The notes under the pieces: model-generated
The model's database searches: none
The model's input: only the letters and a program-made list of their open reading frames with translations
Told to the model about the DNA's origin: nothing
Source of the DNA: Cryptomeria japonica
Lineage: Eukaryota; Streptophyta; Pinopsida; Cupressales; Cupressaceae
Direction of reading: 5' to 3'
Assembly: GCF_030272615.1 (NCBI RefSeq)
Contig: NC_081410.1
Coordinates: forward strand, 123,497,640 to 123,561,639
DNA: 64,000 nucleotides
Position numbers and translations under genes: made by a program
Shown here: piece by piece, positions 10,086 through 21,465 of the stretch
Numbering within the stretch: position 1 is the first letter of the stretch
Layout: every line of letters starts with the position of its first letter

Positions 10086-11495
10086 TGTAGACGTATAAAA
10101 ATGACCACTTTCCTAAGTGAATATTTAATATTCATTTTAACCTCATTCCTCTATTTAATTAAATTTTGTTTAATTAAATCTATTTGATTAAATAAGTTAT
10201 TCAATTTATTTAATTAAATTCACCCAAGCCTTTCATATCCTTTAATTAAATAAATCACTTTATTTAATTAATTTCCCTTTCTCCCCTTTTAATGAAATCT
10301 ACATTTGATTAAATTGGTCATGTCAAATAAATAAATCTAATTTATTTAAATCCCCGACTTGCATCTATTTTGTTGAAATAAAGAAATTAATTTTAATTAA
10401 AACTACCCTCCATCCACTTGCATTCTCCTACATCTCCCACTTGCCTCTCTAAACCCCTCTTCTAGATTCTTCTAATCACTTCTAAATAAGCCTAACCCAT
10501 CTACTAAATATTGTCACATCCCTAAGCAAAGGGAAGTAACTTCTCAAACCCTCAAAGTCTTTGGAAACCATTAAAGGCTTTATGTCTTCAACAAGTTAAC
10601 CTTGAAAGTCTTCCAAACCATTAATGGTTAACTCAACCCTCTTGCATGATTAGAGACTTTCTCTCTAACTCAACCCTCATCTAACCCAAGAGTCTCATCA
10701 AGAATTCATGACTTTACCCTTGGTTATTCCTTTAACCCTTGCACAAGAGTTTATCCTTTGGGTAAAAGCTTTATCCAATGGATAACCTTGACCTAACCTT
10801 AACCCTTACCTCCTAAGGTAACCATGAGGTCTTCTCAAGCATTTAATGTTTTTTACATCCCCTCTCAAGAATTCGTATGTTGACAATTATCGCCATTTCA
10901 TTGGTGAGAATTATAAACATGGATTGATAACTTTCAATCCTGGCCCTTGATAATATCATCCAATCCTTACCATCCATTGCCCTATTCTTCCTATAAATAG
11001 AGCTCTCATTCCTCCATTTTAATAATCCAAGTTTCATGCATCTAATCTATACTCATTTTTATAAAGCATTTAGTCTCTCTTTGAATAGAAATAATTTAAT
11101 AAACATTTTAGAAGTATTTCTATTATCATAATAATCATATTTAGCTAGTATATCATGTTAGGATAGTTCTTTTACTAATCCTTGCATGTTATCATCATAT
11201 ACATGCTAGTTTAATTCATACTTGTTAATATCATGCATATTTAGGATTGTATTCATGTTAGATTGATCAAGTATCCCTCATTCTCATGATTGTCATCCCT
11301 AAGTCACTTTGCTCAGTGATCTGAGAGCAAAGGCATTGGCTTGAGGGGTCTTGTGAGATAGAGTACAATGAAACATCCATGGGGAAGTTAAGTTATTCAA
11401 TATAAGTCCATAACTTTCACCCAGAGTCCCATTGGTGTGTGGACTAGTCCTGAATTCATATTTTCAGTTTCATCACACCACTTTTCCTGCACACA
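10086..11495 (+). repeat. Gypsy 3' LTR
   Basis: It begins with TGTAGACG after a polypurine tract and, by position, ends near a CACACA at about 11495, giving roughly 1.4 kb; the right edge is uncertain because no partner LTR lies in the window. The first 300 bases hold many TTTAATTAAAT-type AT words. A TATA box at 10992-10999 is followed by the presumed transcription start, so U3 is about 0.9 kb. Confidence 0.6.
10992..10999 (+). promoter_or_regulatory. LTR TATA box
   Basis: TATAAATA followed by GAGCTCTC is a standard plant TATA context and lies about 900 bases into the LTR, where the pol II promoter is expected. Confidence 0.55.
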
Positions 11496-11515
11496 CTCTC
11501 TATTTCAACCTCGTG

Positions 11516-12310
11516 TCAAAACAATCCATGATGTAATGTTTCACTTCCTGATACTACGTCTACAGTCTTGGAACCAAGCCTAGTCTCTATAACCTTTTGT
11601 TTTCCTTTGTCAGAAATGATTTTTGCAATTTGTGGATCACCTTGAACCTCCCTACTAGTTTGCACAAGAGTTTTGGGTGCAAGACTAATTTTAGCAATCA
11701 AATTTTCTCTGATAACAGGGCCATTTTCTTTACTTTTAGGTTCTTCTTGGGTGAATAACTCAAGATCTGCAATCTATCTCAACAACCTATCTCTCTCATT
11801 AATTCTTGCCTTAATCTCATTTTCCTTATCCATCTCCTTTTGTTTTCTTAAGGAAATTATTTGATGTACCCTTTTGTTGAGAGCTTCGATTACCTGGGAA
11901 ACCTCATCAGGGTTTGGGAAAGTTTCCTCTGAATTTGATAGGTTGACATGGTCGATATCAATCAGACTTACATTTCCATCTATAGTTTGGGGAAAAGAAT
12001 CTACCCTAACATTGGAGCTATTCATATCTTTCCCAGAAATGCCAGTGTGAGACACTCTTTGATGAAGGGTTTGAATATCTTCATTATTACCAAACAAACC
12101 ACTATGAAAACCCATAATGTCTTGTTCAGATTCGTGAGATGATGTATTAGAATTTGTATACACCGGTCATCCAAAAGACTTACCTGTATGGCTGCCCTTT
12201 TGTCTCCATGAAGCATTAATTGCTTCATGTATATTTGTTTCTTTGTGGCCTTTCCAGACTGGTTCGGGCAATCCTCCTTGCAACTTCTCATGGGGATTCT
12301 TCTTCATGTA
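11516..12310 (-). pseudogene. Unknown coding region with coiled-coil part
   Basis: Not recognised. On the minus strand one frame runs from about 12310 to a stop at 11516 with only a few in-frame stops (a TGA near 12167, one near 11773). The middle part (about 11774-11900) has EALNKRVHQIISLRKQKEMD, strongly charged and heptad-like, so a coiled coil is likely. The first half is rich in Ser, Asn, Asp and His. The C-terminal part is Lys/Val-rich and plain. No signal peptide or membrane segment is seen. It has the same orientation as the unknown coding region at 13370-15705 and could be the first ORF of a mobile element whose LTR-like leader lies at 12607-13180. It could equally be a gag-like N-terminal region. 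Function unknown. Confidence 0.4.
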
Positions 12311-12394
12311 AGACCTCATGTTTCTTCCTCTCTGCATTGTTATCACTTCCTTGAAATGAATTGTGATTTATTTAAAAGCACTGGTTGTTTATAT

Positions 12395-13185
12395 TTTCAG
12401 AGTCACCACCCAAATGGGAATTTAAAATATTTTAAACTCGACAAATCGCTCACAAGAGATAGCAGAAAGAGAAAGCTATTTTCAGAGAAAAAAGTGAAAA
12501 ACACGAGGATAAAAAATAATAATTACAAGGACATGGGAAAATGCAGATTTGGACAATTTTTAAGCGATACAAGCACTGATCTGCAACATATACTTATATT
12601 ATGACTTTCCCTAGTAGAGTCACCATTTTTGTTGTTCTCCATTTTGAAAACTTATGTTCCCTCTCTTTAAAAGTGAAAGTTACTGCCTCTGTGCTGAAGT
12701 GGAAGAGAACAACAAAATTTTGAAATAAAGACAACAAGATGAGGTTTCAATAAGGAAACCTCCTACACTTTAAGCTTTTAGAAAAATCTTGGATGGGTGA
12801 ACCCTGTTATGACTATTTTCTTACAAAATAACAAAAGGTTTACAGAAAACCAATATAAATTCCTATAAACTTTCCTTAAGGACTGGTACAACTAAACATA
12901 AAACAAAAAGTTGATTTGATTTTTGAATAGGACCACAAAATGCACCGAAAAACCAACAGGTAAACTAGTGCCTTATCCGGGTAATAGAGTCATCTACAAC
13001 ACACTACAACCTGATAAAAGAAACTCATACACAAGTCACAAGTTAGTGATCTATCAACTATGTATATGTCTGACATATACAGAGTCCTAATCTACACCAG
13101 ACTTTATCATCAAATCCACACCAAAAATACTGATATCAATGACTTTGTTTAAAGTACATTTATATTCCCTCCTTGAGAAAAAGAC
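12395..13185 (-). repeat. LTR-like non-coding stretch with duplicated GGTGACTCT leader
   Basis: On the minus strand AAATGGTGACTCTACTAGGG (12607-12630 region) resembles the GGCGACTCTGCTGGGGA primer-binding/leader sequence of Tat-lineage gypsy elements. A second GGTGACTCT lies about 210 bases further on (near 12395) and both are followed by AATATAA and CAGTGCTT. A purine run (AAGGAGGGAA) near 13170 could be a polypurine tract. The span between may thus be an LTR, but no second copy is in the window. Confidence 0.3.
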
Positions 13186-13369
13186 TTAAAACAAATTCAT
13201 TAAATGCCTAGCAAATCATTCAAACAAACAATCCTTGATTATTTAGATGGAATGAACACCAGTACAATGACATAGAGACAATACAAGTCTATGTTCAAAT
13301 TCTCTGGACTGTATATTTTATTCATCCATCAAAATATTACAAGTACAACATATCTAACTCAAAAATGCT

Positions 13370-15705
13370 TACAAAATGGCTTGTATTAATTTTGCCAAAG
13401 TTTAGCTACAAAATTTTGTGTCCCCTTTTCTAGGTAGTCCTGGTATCCTTTTATAGATAGAAAATAAGGATGCAACAAGCTTCAGACTTTCCCCTTTTCA
13501 CATCTTTCTTTTAACTTCTCAATATGTTTTCTCCAAACAAATTGCAAAAATGCTCCTATTTTAACAAAACTATTATTAGCCAAAAATTCATCATTGGCCT
13601 ACTTAAAGACAGGATCCAGTTCTCTGCCTGCAAACTCTTCAATAGTTAGGTCCATTTTTGGTACCTACTAGCTCCTCTGGCATCCCTTCTTGTAATTCTT
13701 TGTATGTGCATGCAATCTCTCTTAGGCTTCCTAACTGCAACAATTGCTCAGCTATTGCCTGCTCATCACCTATAAATAATGGGGATTGAGAAGGAGAATA
13801 CAAGGACTCACTTGATTGTGCTTCCTTTTCCAACCGCTGCCTTTTTGGGGAGGCATGTGACTCAAGAGAATCCTCCATTGGCCTTTTTCCTTTAAAAGTG
13901 GAAGGCTCATCTTTCCTTGGCATCACTACATTATACCTCAACCTCTTATACATCACATATTCACCAAAGGGAACAACCTTAGTAAAAACAGGCTTAGCTA
14001 AAACAAGCTTAGCTTTCTCAAGATCTGCTTTCATTACAACATCCTTCTTCTCATTCAAGATTTGCATTGCATCTTCAAAATAGTCTACCAAAAACTTAAT
14101 CTTTTCTTCAAAAGGGTGAAAACTATTCAAAGGATCGTAATTCTTGTCAAAGTGTTGGACAAAATCAAGGGTCTTCTTGAATGCCAACCACTTTTCCTTT
14201 CTTACTTCCTGCTCATCCAAATTGAATTCATTTCTTATCAGATCTTTAGGAAAGTGAAATTGATGAATTCTACCCCCACACCTGACTTTCTTCTTGAACA
14301 TACCATTGAAGAAGTCCTCTAGATCAACAAACCTAGCAATTGTCATTGCCAACCTAAATGGCTGAAGGAAGCTTTCAAAATGTAACCAACCACCTTTGGT
14401 GACTACAAACTGATGTACTAAAGTGACTGTTGGGAAAATTGTTCCTCTTCCTTTGTTTGTTAGCTCTACTTCTTGTAGGCTTCCAATCTTCCTCAAAATC
14501 TCAGCAGTGTCGATCTTCAAAGGGACTTGATAGGGGAGTAGATATGGGGTAAACCTGAAACCATATACTCTGAAAATAGTGGAAACATGATACAAGATTA
14601 CGTCACCCCAATTGTGCACAATCTTAATATTCTCAGCAAACTCCTTTGGTCTAATGAATTGAAGGAGAGCCTTTGGGATCCTAGGGTTCTCTTGACATAG
14701 AAGGATTCTGAGCTTAGATGCAAAGCATATGTCAAATTTCAAGTAACGTGCATCCTCTCTGTCCCAGGACAAATCTGCACTCCATAACTGAATAGGTATG
14801 TCTTCACCATCCTTTTCCTTTAGTAGATCCATGTCCTTTGCAAAATATTCAGTACCTTTAAACAAGAACATGTGCATCAACATGGAGTACCAGCTGAAAG
14901 GTTTATCCACCTTAGCATTATTTATCCCGATTAGAACTTCATGAATGGCATATGTAAGATAAGGTGCAAAATCATAGGTTATTGCTAAGGACGGGTAAAA
15001 AATTTGTTCCATCATAAGCATATAATGGGTAGGCATGGTGTTCTTTGCATCTTCCCCAAGAATTTGACATAGAGACCAATATATGCCCTTAGCCCTTAAA
15101 GTGAATAAATTCATAGGGAAGGGCTCCATTGTACTAGGGCCTACCAATGTCAATCCTCCTATCTTTGTGAAAAATTCCTTCAAGGGCCCACTCCTAAGAT
15201 GATCCCTCTAGACATCATAAACCTTCTCGAACATCTCAAAATCAATGGGTTCCAAATAGTTTGAGGCCTCACTTAGCTAGAAAACCCTTCTGAATTCATC
15301 ATCATTAATTTCAATTAAGGGCCCCCCATTTACATTTCTCACAGTCCTAGTGATAGGGCCATAACTTTTTGCAATTTGGGTCAACAAATCAACATCCATG
15401 AAGACTCCAGGGACCACCAATTTTCCAACATCTAATTCTCATATATTATTTATAGGAGCAGGTGTATTTCATTGACCAAATCCTACCCTGAACAAACCTA
15501 GACTTGTCATACCTATCTAGGCATCTCTCATCCAACATCCCTTGTCGTATAAACTGTCACCAATCTACTGGCGGGGAGATTTGGGCACGAATTCTTTTAT
15601 CTTGGCTGCACTATTTGTAGATTGAACCAGTTGTTCTAAAAAGTCATCGCAGATAGCCCTCTCTTGGTAATCTATTTTCCCCTTGAATTCCCTTCGTGGT
15701 GCCAT
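13370..15705 (-). pseudogene. Unknown long ORF (about 690 codons plus shifted tail)
   Basis: Not recognised. One minus-strand frame runs from an ATG at 15705 (MAPRREFKGKIDYQERAICD) to a stop at 13639. The C-terminal 514 codons are open, while the first 174 codons hold about six TAG/TGA stops, several at places where Gln or Arg would read naturally. After the stop, reading continues in another frame (MDLTIEEFAGRELDPVF) to about 13370, so the original protein was probably longer by about 90 residues. The body has many aromatic residues and Phe/Trp-rich helical parts. Around 13790-13880 lies KRPMEDSLESHASPKRQRLE, a likely nuclear localisation signal in a disordered region. No RT, integrase or protease motif is present. 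It may be an accessory ORF of a gymnosperm LTR element; this is inference. Confidence 0.5.
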
Positions 15706-15989
15706 CTTAAAAATATCCTTACTTCAATTGTTATTCAAATAACCTCTTTTGAATTTCAAGAACCAAATAATGCCACACAAATAGGAATTGTAAAGCACAG
15801 TAGTAAGAAAACTTACTTGTTGCCTGAGAAATCACAAAGCGCACACCTATTCTCTCTGCAAATCTTCTTGAATGCTCCTTTGCAATCTGAAATTTGAAAC
15901 AACGTCTTATGAAAGGACCTTAATGACAACTGAGCATTTATTACCATTAATGAAGCAACACACTTCTGCAATTAATCCTTTTGAATTTT

Positions 15990-16600
15990 TGAATTTCGGC
16001 TCCAACGGACCAGAAGGGCTTCTTCTAAGTACTTTTACTTTCAGTCGCTGGTCCGCAAGGATTAAAGTTCATGCAACTTTCTGTCATGGTCCAGCAACAA
16101 CCGTTAGATCATGCGGGTTCAACACACCCTTTAATCATTTAAACCTTCAAAGTGGGCCCATCATTCAATCACTTGTCTGCTCTTTGTCATTGATCCATGA
16201 TGAGTAAAGGTGGAGTATCTTCTTATCACGGTCTAGCAACAACCATTGGATCATTTCATTGTTACTCGGGCTTTAAAGAACAGTCGGCGCTTAACCGTCA
16301 TCACTTAACCGTCAACACATACTAGATAAAACATAACCGTCGAGACTACTGATGGCTTCTCACTGATTTGCAAACCATAAAAAATGAGCATCTCTCAATC
16401 GTGGTATAGAGACAACCATTGGATCATGAGCTAACTGTTCAATCTTTAAGGTCCCTCATTACCTAGTCGTCATCGCTAATTGTCTGACCAGCCTCGCCGC
16501 TAGTGGCTTGTCGCTGAGTCACAATGAATAAAGGTCACACAACTTGGCTTCATGGTATAGCGACAACCATTGATTGTTTCAAGATCTACATACCTTTTAA
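15990..16600. repeat. Degenerate 140-175-bp repeats, four copies
   Basis: The phrase (T)GGTC/TA-x-AG-x-x-ACAACCATTGGATCAT recurs near 16088, 16229, 16402 and 16552, each preceded by an AATGAG/GATGAGTAAAGG-like part and a CACTGA/CGCTGAG stretch. This is an old tandem array with strong divergence. No coding sequence was found here. Confidence 0.55.
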
Positions 16601-16924
16601 CAACCCGATGCATGCATTAATACTATAGCTTAAGACATAGGGAAATATTTAGAACCTGGACTTGAGATATTTGGAACCTGCCTAGACCTAAGGTGTAAAT
16701 GACCCTCTTTAATGACACTTTGAACCTCTTGGTTAAGTGAAAAAGGTAGCGACTAAAAATATTTTACCAATGGACATAAAGGATAAAAAGTGTTTTCTTA
16801 AATGTAGGTTTTAAAAGATGTTAAACCCAAAACCCTTAGGACTTCTAAAGCTGAAGACTTAGAACACTTTTGCATAATTTTCAACACTTTTGGAAAACCA
16901 TGAAAAATATTACCAGACCATCCA
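16601..16924. other. No gene seen
   Basis: Non-coding stretch between the degenerate repeats and the truncated end of copia A. No motif or repeat was recognised. Confidence 0.4.
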
Positions 16925-17480
16925 AATTACTCCTAACAAGAATAACCCTTACAAACAAGTCTTGCTTTATTCCTAACAACTTCACCTTGCTCATTCAATT
17001 TATTTCAAAATACCCATTTAGTTATAATTACATTTTTATCCTTAGGTCTGGGAACAAGAATCCATGTATTATTATTTTCAAACTGATTCAACTCTTCTTC
17101 CATTTCTTTAACCTAATTTTCATCTTTACAAGCTTCATCAACATCCTTAGGTTCAATCTTAGAAATCAAGCAATACTCTTCAACAATTCTTCTCCTAGTC
17201 ATCACACCTCTATTCTTTTCTCCTGTGATTGATTCTCTGAATGATTTAACCTTACATACCTGGGAGCCTTAGGATTTTCCTAATTTTTAAACTCTTGACC
17301 TCTTTCTTTTGCACTAGCACTTGCACCTTCACCTTCATTCTTAGCTTTTTCAGAGCACTTTGAATTTGATTCTGGGTTTGCACTTGCTTTCCTTTATCTA
17401 CACAGACATCTTGATCATTCGAATCATACAAGATCTTATTTTATTTCCATTTCCTTCATCAACATTGACATTATCTCTTT
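16925..17480 (-). pseudogene. Start of copia reverse transcriptase, with linker
   Basis: The minus strand reads as the linker after integrase and the first conserved block of copia RT (WVFRNKLNEQG-like, then KARLV near 16940-17010), aligning by eye with 36000-36230 of copia B. Stops are present. The domain is lost beyond about 16925, so no catalytic YVDD site remains. Confidence 0.55.
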
Positions 17481-17514
17481 CAAATATCTTCCTCAATCTC
17501 TTATTATAATACCG

Positions 17515-18240
17515 CTAGGCCTTACTCTTAGTATAATAACCAAGAAAGATTCCTTCATTACTTCTAGCATCAAACTTACCTAGATCTTCATCTCTTTTGA
17601 TATAGCATTTACTACCAAAAAATCTAAAATATCTAACTGTAGGAACATAACCAAACCATAACTCATAAGGAGTCTTACCGATATCACCATTAATATGCAC
17701 CTGGTAAAAGGTATATATGCAGTACTCACAACTTCTCTCCAATATATTTGCGAAACATTTCCTTCAATCATCATGGTTCTAGCAACTTCTCGAATTGTCA
17801 TGTTCTTCCTCTCCACAACACCATTCTGCTAAGGGGTCCACGAAGCAAATGACTGTCTATTCACCCAATGCTCTTCACAAAAGGAATTGAACTCATCGGA
17901 AGTAATCTCACCACCTCTATCAAATCTCAGACACTTCACCTTCATACTAGTGTCTATCTCAACCATAGCTCTAGAAATCTTGAATTTCTCCAAGGCTTCA
18001 TACTTCTCTCTTAAGAAAGTAACCCACATCATCCTTGAATAGTCATCAATCAGCAACATAAAATGCCTATCACCATGCAAACTTCTCACTCTATAAGGAC
18101 CACATAGAATACTTCTCTCTTAAGAAAGTAACCCACATCATCCTTGAATAGTCATCAATCAGCAACATAAAATGCCTATCACCATGCAAACTTCTCACTC
18201 TATAAGGACCACATAGATCAGTATGCACAAGATCCAATAT
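17515..18240 (-). pseudogene. Copia integrase core
   Basis: The minus strand shows LVHTDLCGP (first catalytic Asp, near 18210-18235), FMLLIDDYSRMMWVTFLREK, then CLRFDRGGE with the second Asp (near 17900-17930). Next come MERKNMTIREVARTMM with the catalytic Glu (near 17805) and FGSKCYIKRDEDLGKFDARS then EGIFLGY near the end. All three DDE residues are readable, but the frame shifts near 17816 and an exact 109-bp tandem duplication at 18000-18217 inserts a second copy of the front part out of frame. It is therefore non-functional. The family joins element cDNA to the host genome. Confidence 0.75.
18000..18217. repeat. Exact 109-bp tandem duplication inside integrase
   Basis: The block starting ATACTTCTCTCTTAAGAAAG repeats at a step of 109 bases (TAAGAAAGTAACCC at 18012 and 18121). 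By eye the two units are identical. Since 109 is not a multiple of three it breaks the reading frame. Confidence 0.9.
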
Positions 18241-18246
18241 TTTAGA

Positions 18247-18579
18247 TTAGAAGTATAGTGTTTGCTTTTGAAAGAAACTCATCTGCTTCCCTAATTGACA
18301 TTCCTTACATACCAGGTTAGAAGGCTTCACAATCTTAGGCAGCTCTCTCACTGCTTGAGTGGAACTTAGCTTAACCATGCAGTTAAAATTCACATGACAC
18401 ATCCTTCTATGCAATAACCAAGTTTCATCAATCTCAGCAATCAAACAAATTTTATCACCAGCATTCAAGTGAAAGATATTACCTCTAGTCTTTGTACCTA
18501 ATGCAATCTGTATTCTGGAGCTACTCAAGATCTTACTCTTTCCATTCTTGAATTGAAAATCATATCCCTTATTAACCAT
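18247..18579 (-). pseudogene. Copia gag-pre-integrase domain
   Basis: Open stretch with LNAGDKICLIAEIDETWLLHRRMCHVNF: the W-x2-R-x-CH-x-N pattern of the gag_pre-integrs domain that links protease and integrase in copia elements, where the H/C residues form the integrase zinc finger together with the later C-x2-C. VCKECQLGKQ near the end gives that second pair. The domain is intact in this stretch; the neighbouring frames are broken. Confidence 0.75.
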
Positions 18580-18939
18580 CTATCCAACACTCAAAAGATT
18601 ATGCTTTAGAACTTCAACATACAAAACATCATCAGTATTATACTTACCATCAAGAGAAATAGAACATCTACCATGGATTATACCAACTTTGTCATCTCCA
18701 AATATTACTACACCACCATCATACTTTTCCATACTCGCAATCTTACTCTTATCACCTGTCATATGATGAGAGAAACCACTATCAATAACCCATTGATCTT
18801 TCTCTTCAATATTAGCAGCTAAAACTTTATCTTCATTAATGTAGCTAGGAGAATCAATAGTCATATAATCATCTTCCTTATTAGCAATGAATACCCATTC
18901 ATCTCCTGAATTTCCTTCCTCAGACTCATCATCAGCCAC
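18580..18939 (-). pseudogene. Copia aspartic protease
   Basis: It contains WVIDSGFSHHMTGDKSK, the copia protease active site (Asp-Ser-Gly, then SxHM). Then VVIFGDDKVGIIHGRCSISL and DVLYVEVLKHNLLSVG match the flap and C-terminal motif (V..L..NLLSV) of this family. Upstream is an acidic linker (DDESEEGNSGDEWVFIANKE). It lies between gag and the gag-pre-integrase domain, as expected for copia. Confidence 0.8.
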
Positions 18940-19003
18940 ACCTTCATCAACAACAAAATAACACTTCTTGTAATATTTAGACTTATATGGCTTCAGTGGC
19001 TTC

Positions 19004-19798
19004 TTATAAACTCTTTCCAGACACCTTGAGGCAAAATGACCTTATCTTATTGCATGAAAAACATTTAAGAGGCAACTTTCCTTCATACTTAAAAACACCC
19101 TTAGGAAATCTTATGGAAATCAAGGCTTCAAGTTGTTCAATATCTCTTTCTTCTTCAAGATCTCTCATCTTCTCATATCTAGATACCCTTGTATAATTTT
19201 CTCCCGAATCATATTTAAGCTTCCCGGATACAGTGGCTTTGAATGCAAATTCAGATTTGGGAGGGGCTTCTCTGAACTCACTCAAATCAAAAGCAGTAAG
19301 CTTATCGATCAACATGTCTCTAGTCACATCTATCACAATCTGGATCCCTTCAATAGTAGAAGCTTTATTCTTGTAAGAAGGAGGCAAGGATCTCAACACT
19401 TTAGCAAAAATATTAGATTCTTTCAACGCTCCACCGACACATTTGATGTTCAACACCAACTCATTCACTTTCTACATAAAGGAGGTAATGTTCTCATCTT
19501 TGCCCATCTTCATCATCTCATACTTTCCTTTCAAGCTCTATAACTTAGAAACTTTCACATGGCTATTACATTCATACAAAGTTTCTATCTTTTTCCAAAT
19601 CTCATGAGCAGTATGCAAGTCCATCACATTAGTCATCTTAGAATCAGACAAGACACCCAACAATGCTTCTTTAGCTCTAATATTGAATTGAGCTTCCTTT
19701 ATCTCATCCAGAGTAGTAGGACCATTCAGAGGAGCATTATACATATTCTTAGTAATCTTCCAATAGTCTTCACCGATGCATCTCAAATGACATTCCAT
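19004..19798 (-). pseudogene. Copia gag with decayed knuckle
   Basis: Two open pieces in different frames together form a copia gag of the UBN2 type. The first (19538-19798) has AREALLGVLSDSKM-like text, then HTAHEIWKKIETLYECNSHV. The second (19004-19468) has KVLRSLPPSYKNKASTIEGI, the LP.SY..... pattern, then an acidic stretch and LKCFSCNKI. The zinc knuckle is damaged: after CFSCNKI the usual GH is replaced by RS before FC. Gag forms the particle and packages RNA. A frameshift near 19500 separates the pieces. Confidence 0.75.
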
Positions 19799-19912
19799 CT
19801 GGTTATTCCAGAGACTTTAATTCATTCCATCAAATCTTGGACTATCCTTCTTAAAAGAAAAGGTTGTCATCTCAGATCACCTCAAGCGGCCAAGCTTCTT
19901 TTGGAGGATATA

Positions 19913-19924
19913 GCTTTGATACAA
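19913..19924 (-). promoter_or_regulatory. Primer-binding site, mutated, copia A
   Basis: Minus strand TTTGTATCAAAGC corresponds to the plant initiator-Met primer site TGGTATCAGAGC with changes, and directly follows the LTR end CCAACA. Confidence 0.7.
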
Positions 19925-19926
19925 AT

Positions 19927-21231
19927 TGTTGGCAACAATGCAACAAACTAAGAGGTGGGTGAATCAGTTTCCTCTAAAAATTTGTTCAACTCAAACTCAA
20001 GTTCAAATATGATAATAAATAGTAAAAGCATAAATCAACACCATATAAATAACACACATAACACCAAGATTTTTGACATGGAAAACCCACGGTGAGAACC
20101 TACCCACAATGAGATAATACCCTTTTAGGAGTAAGTGAAAATATTACAATGGGGAATACACATGCATTCAAGAACACTGCCTAGAGCTCATTACTCAAAT
20201 CACAAAACAAGAAGGGCTACAACCCTTAGGAAGGCTCACTGCCTTACAAAAACATTTAGATTACATCTAGAGTATCATGAACTAATGAAATAGCATCTCC
20301 TCATGCCTAATTATAATTTCAGTTTAGCACAAACTCAAACTCTTCTCTTTCACACTTCTTCACACTTCTCCTCTGCTACTGAAATATCAAATTGATGTTC
20401 GCACATGCAGATACATCTCTCATATGAATATTGCATATATTTATACAAATCATCAACCTATATTTCAAGGTCAGTTAAACCCTCAACACAAATTACAAAA
20501 CAATAACCTCATACGCTACAATAATACATGCAGACCAAAATAATATTGACTAAGACATAGTCTGGACCTAAACCAACATCGCACATAAGAAACACCTCCA
20601 AAGATTGTGCCTTGACTATCCACAACACGCTACAATCATCATGAATGTCGCATAACACAAAGAACACCACCAGATCAAGAAAATGACCAACAATACGCAC
20701 AATGATCAATGTGGATCATCAAAACATCTAGAACATGATCTAGAAACATCCACAAACAATGTGAATCACCATAGAAACAACCGAAACATCACCACTTAAT
20801 AGAATCTTCATCCCCATTATACTGAACCTTAAGAACATCAACTATATTGACTGTCAAATTGAAAATTCACTTGTGGACCTCCAAATCATGAACCATCTAA
20901 ATTGAGGATACATATGAATGTCCCAAACACTCTACCAAATCTGCAACCAAGATATTATAATTTAGGAGCAATACGGAGTAGAAATCAGAATATTGAATAA
21001 CATGAACAACTGAAAAACCAACCTTAGTACCACATCTCACAACACGAACAAATCACCATGTCGACCTCTAAAACTTCTGCTGAATCAACTAGAGATAAGT
21101 GTCTCTAAACCCATCAAACCACAACAACTCTCATTTGCAACACACTAATCAAACCAACTCATCCAATCTGACTGCAACACTGGAATACATAGAAGAATAT
21201 GTTGACAACAATGACAACACAATATCCAATA
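19927..21231 (-). repeat. 5' LTR of copia A
   Basis: Bounded by the primer site on one side and by minus-strand TATTGGATATTGTG at 21231 on the other; the related copia B LTR starts TGTTGGATATT, so a G-to-A change has removed the canonical TG. About 1.3 kb long, close to the copia B LTR (1.4 kb). It includes a GGAAAACCCACGG motif also seen in copia B LTRs. The 3' LTR is absent. Confidence 0.65.
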
Positions 21232-21465
21232 GAGTTTTCTCCTTAAAATAAATATTTATTAAATATTGATGAGAAAATAATTTATTAGTAAAGACAATTC
21301 ATTATATTGTTAGTTGGTTTTAATTTTTATAGTTAAATCCCTATGGGTGGAGTTTAATTTCAGTTTTTTCTTTACAACAAATATTTTTTAAGTATTGATG
21401 TTCAAGAGATTTTGAAATATAGTTGAAAGTAAAATCATGAATTCTTATAAATGTTCAATAGTAAA
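21232..21465. other. Short AT-rich flank
   Basis: AT-rich sequence between copia A and the next element; it ends in GTAAA, the target-site duplication of the following LTR element. No gene seen. Confidence 0.5.

Larger units (their letters stand above)
6500..11495 (+). mobile_element. Ty3/gypsy LTR retrotransposon, 3' half, degenerate
   Basis: Plus-strand order: end of RNase H, integrase zinc-binding domain, integrase core, GPY-type C-terminal domain, a long A-rich then repeat-rich untranslated region, a polypurine tract and a 3' LTR. Gag, protease and reverse transcriptase are absent; the left end at about 6.5 kb is a break next to the oppositely oriented gypsy fragment. Stops and shifts throughout show that it is dead. 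Confidence 0.75.
16925..21231 (-). mobile_element. Ty1/copia retrotransposon A, 3'-truncated
   Basis: Minus-strand order: 5' LTR (21231-19927), tRNA-Met-type primer site, gag, protease, gag-pre-integrase domain, integrase, and the first part of reverse transcriptase, which is cut off near 16925. The rest of RT, RNase H and the 3' LTR are missing. This is the copia order (integrase before RT). Gag and integrase are clearly related to, but distinct from, copia B at 33-40 kb. Confidence 0.8.

Noticed and set aside
16870-17232. Open plus-strand frame of 120 codons rich in Phe/Ile/Asn
   Set aside because: Antisense shadow of the copia A reverse transcriptase/linker.
19133-19951. Plus-strand open frames of 130-136 codons
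   Set aside because: Antisense to copia A gag, which has clear domain matches on the minus strand.
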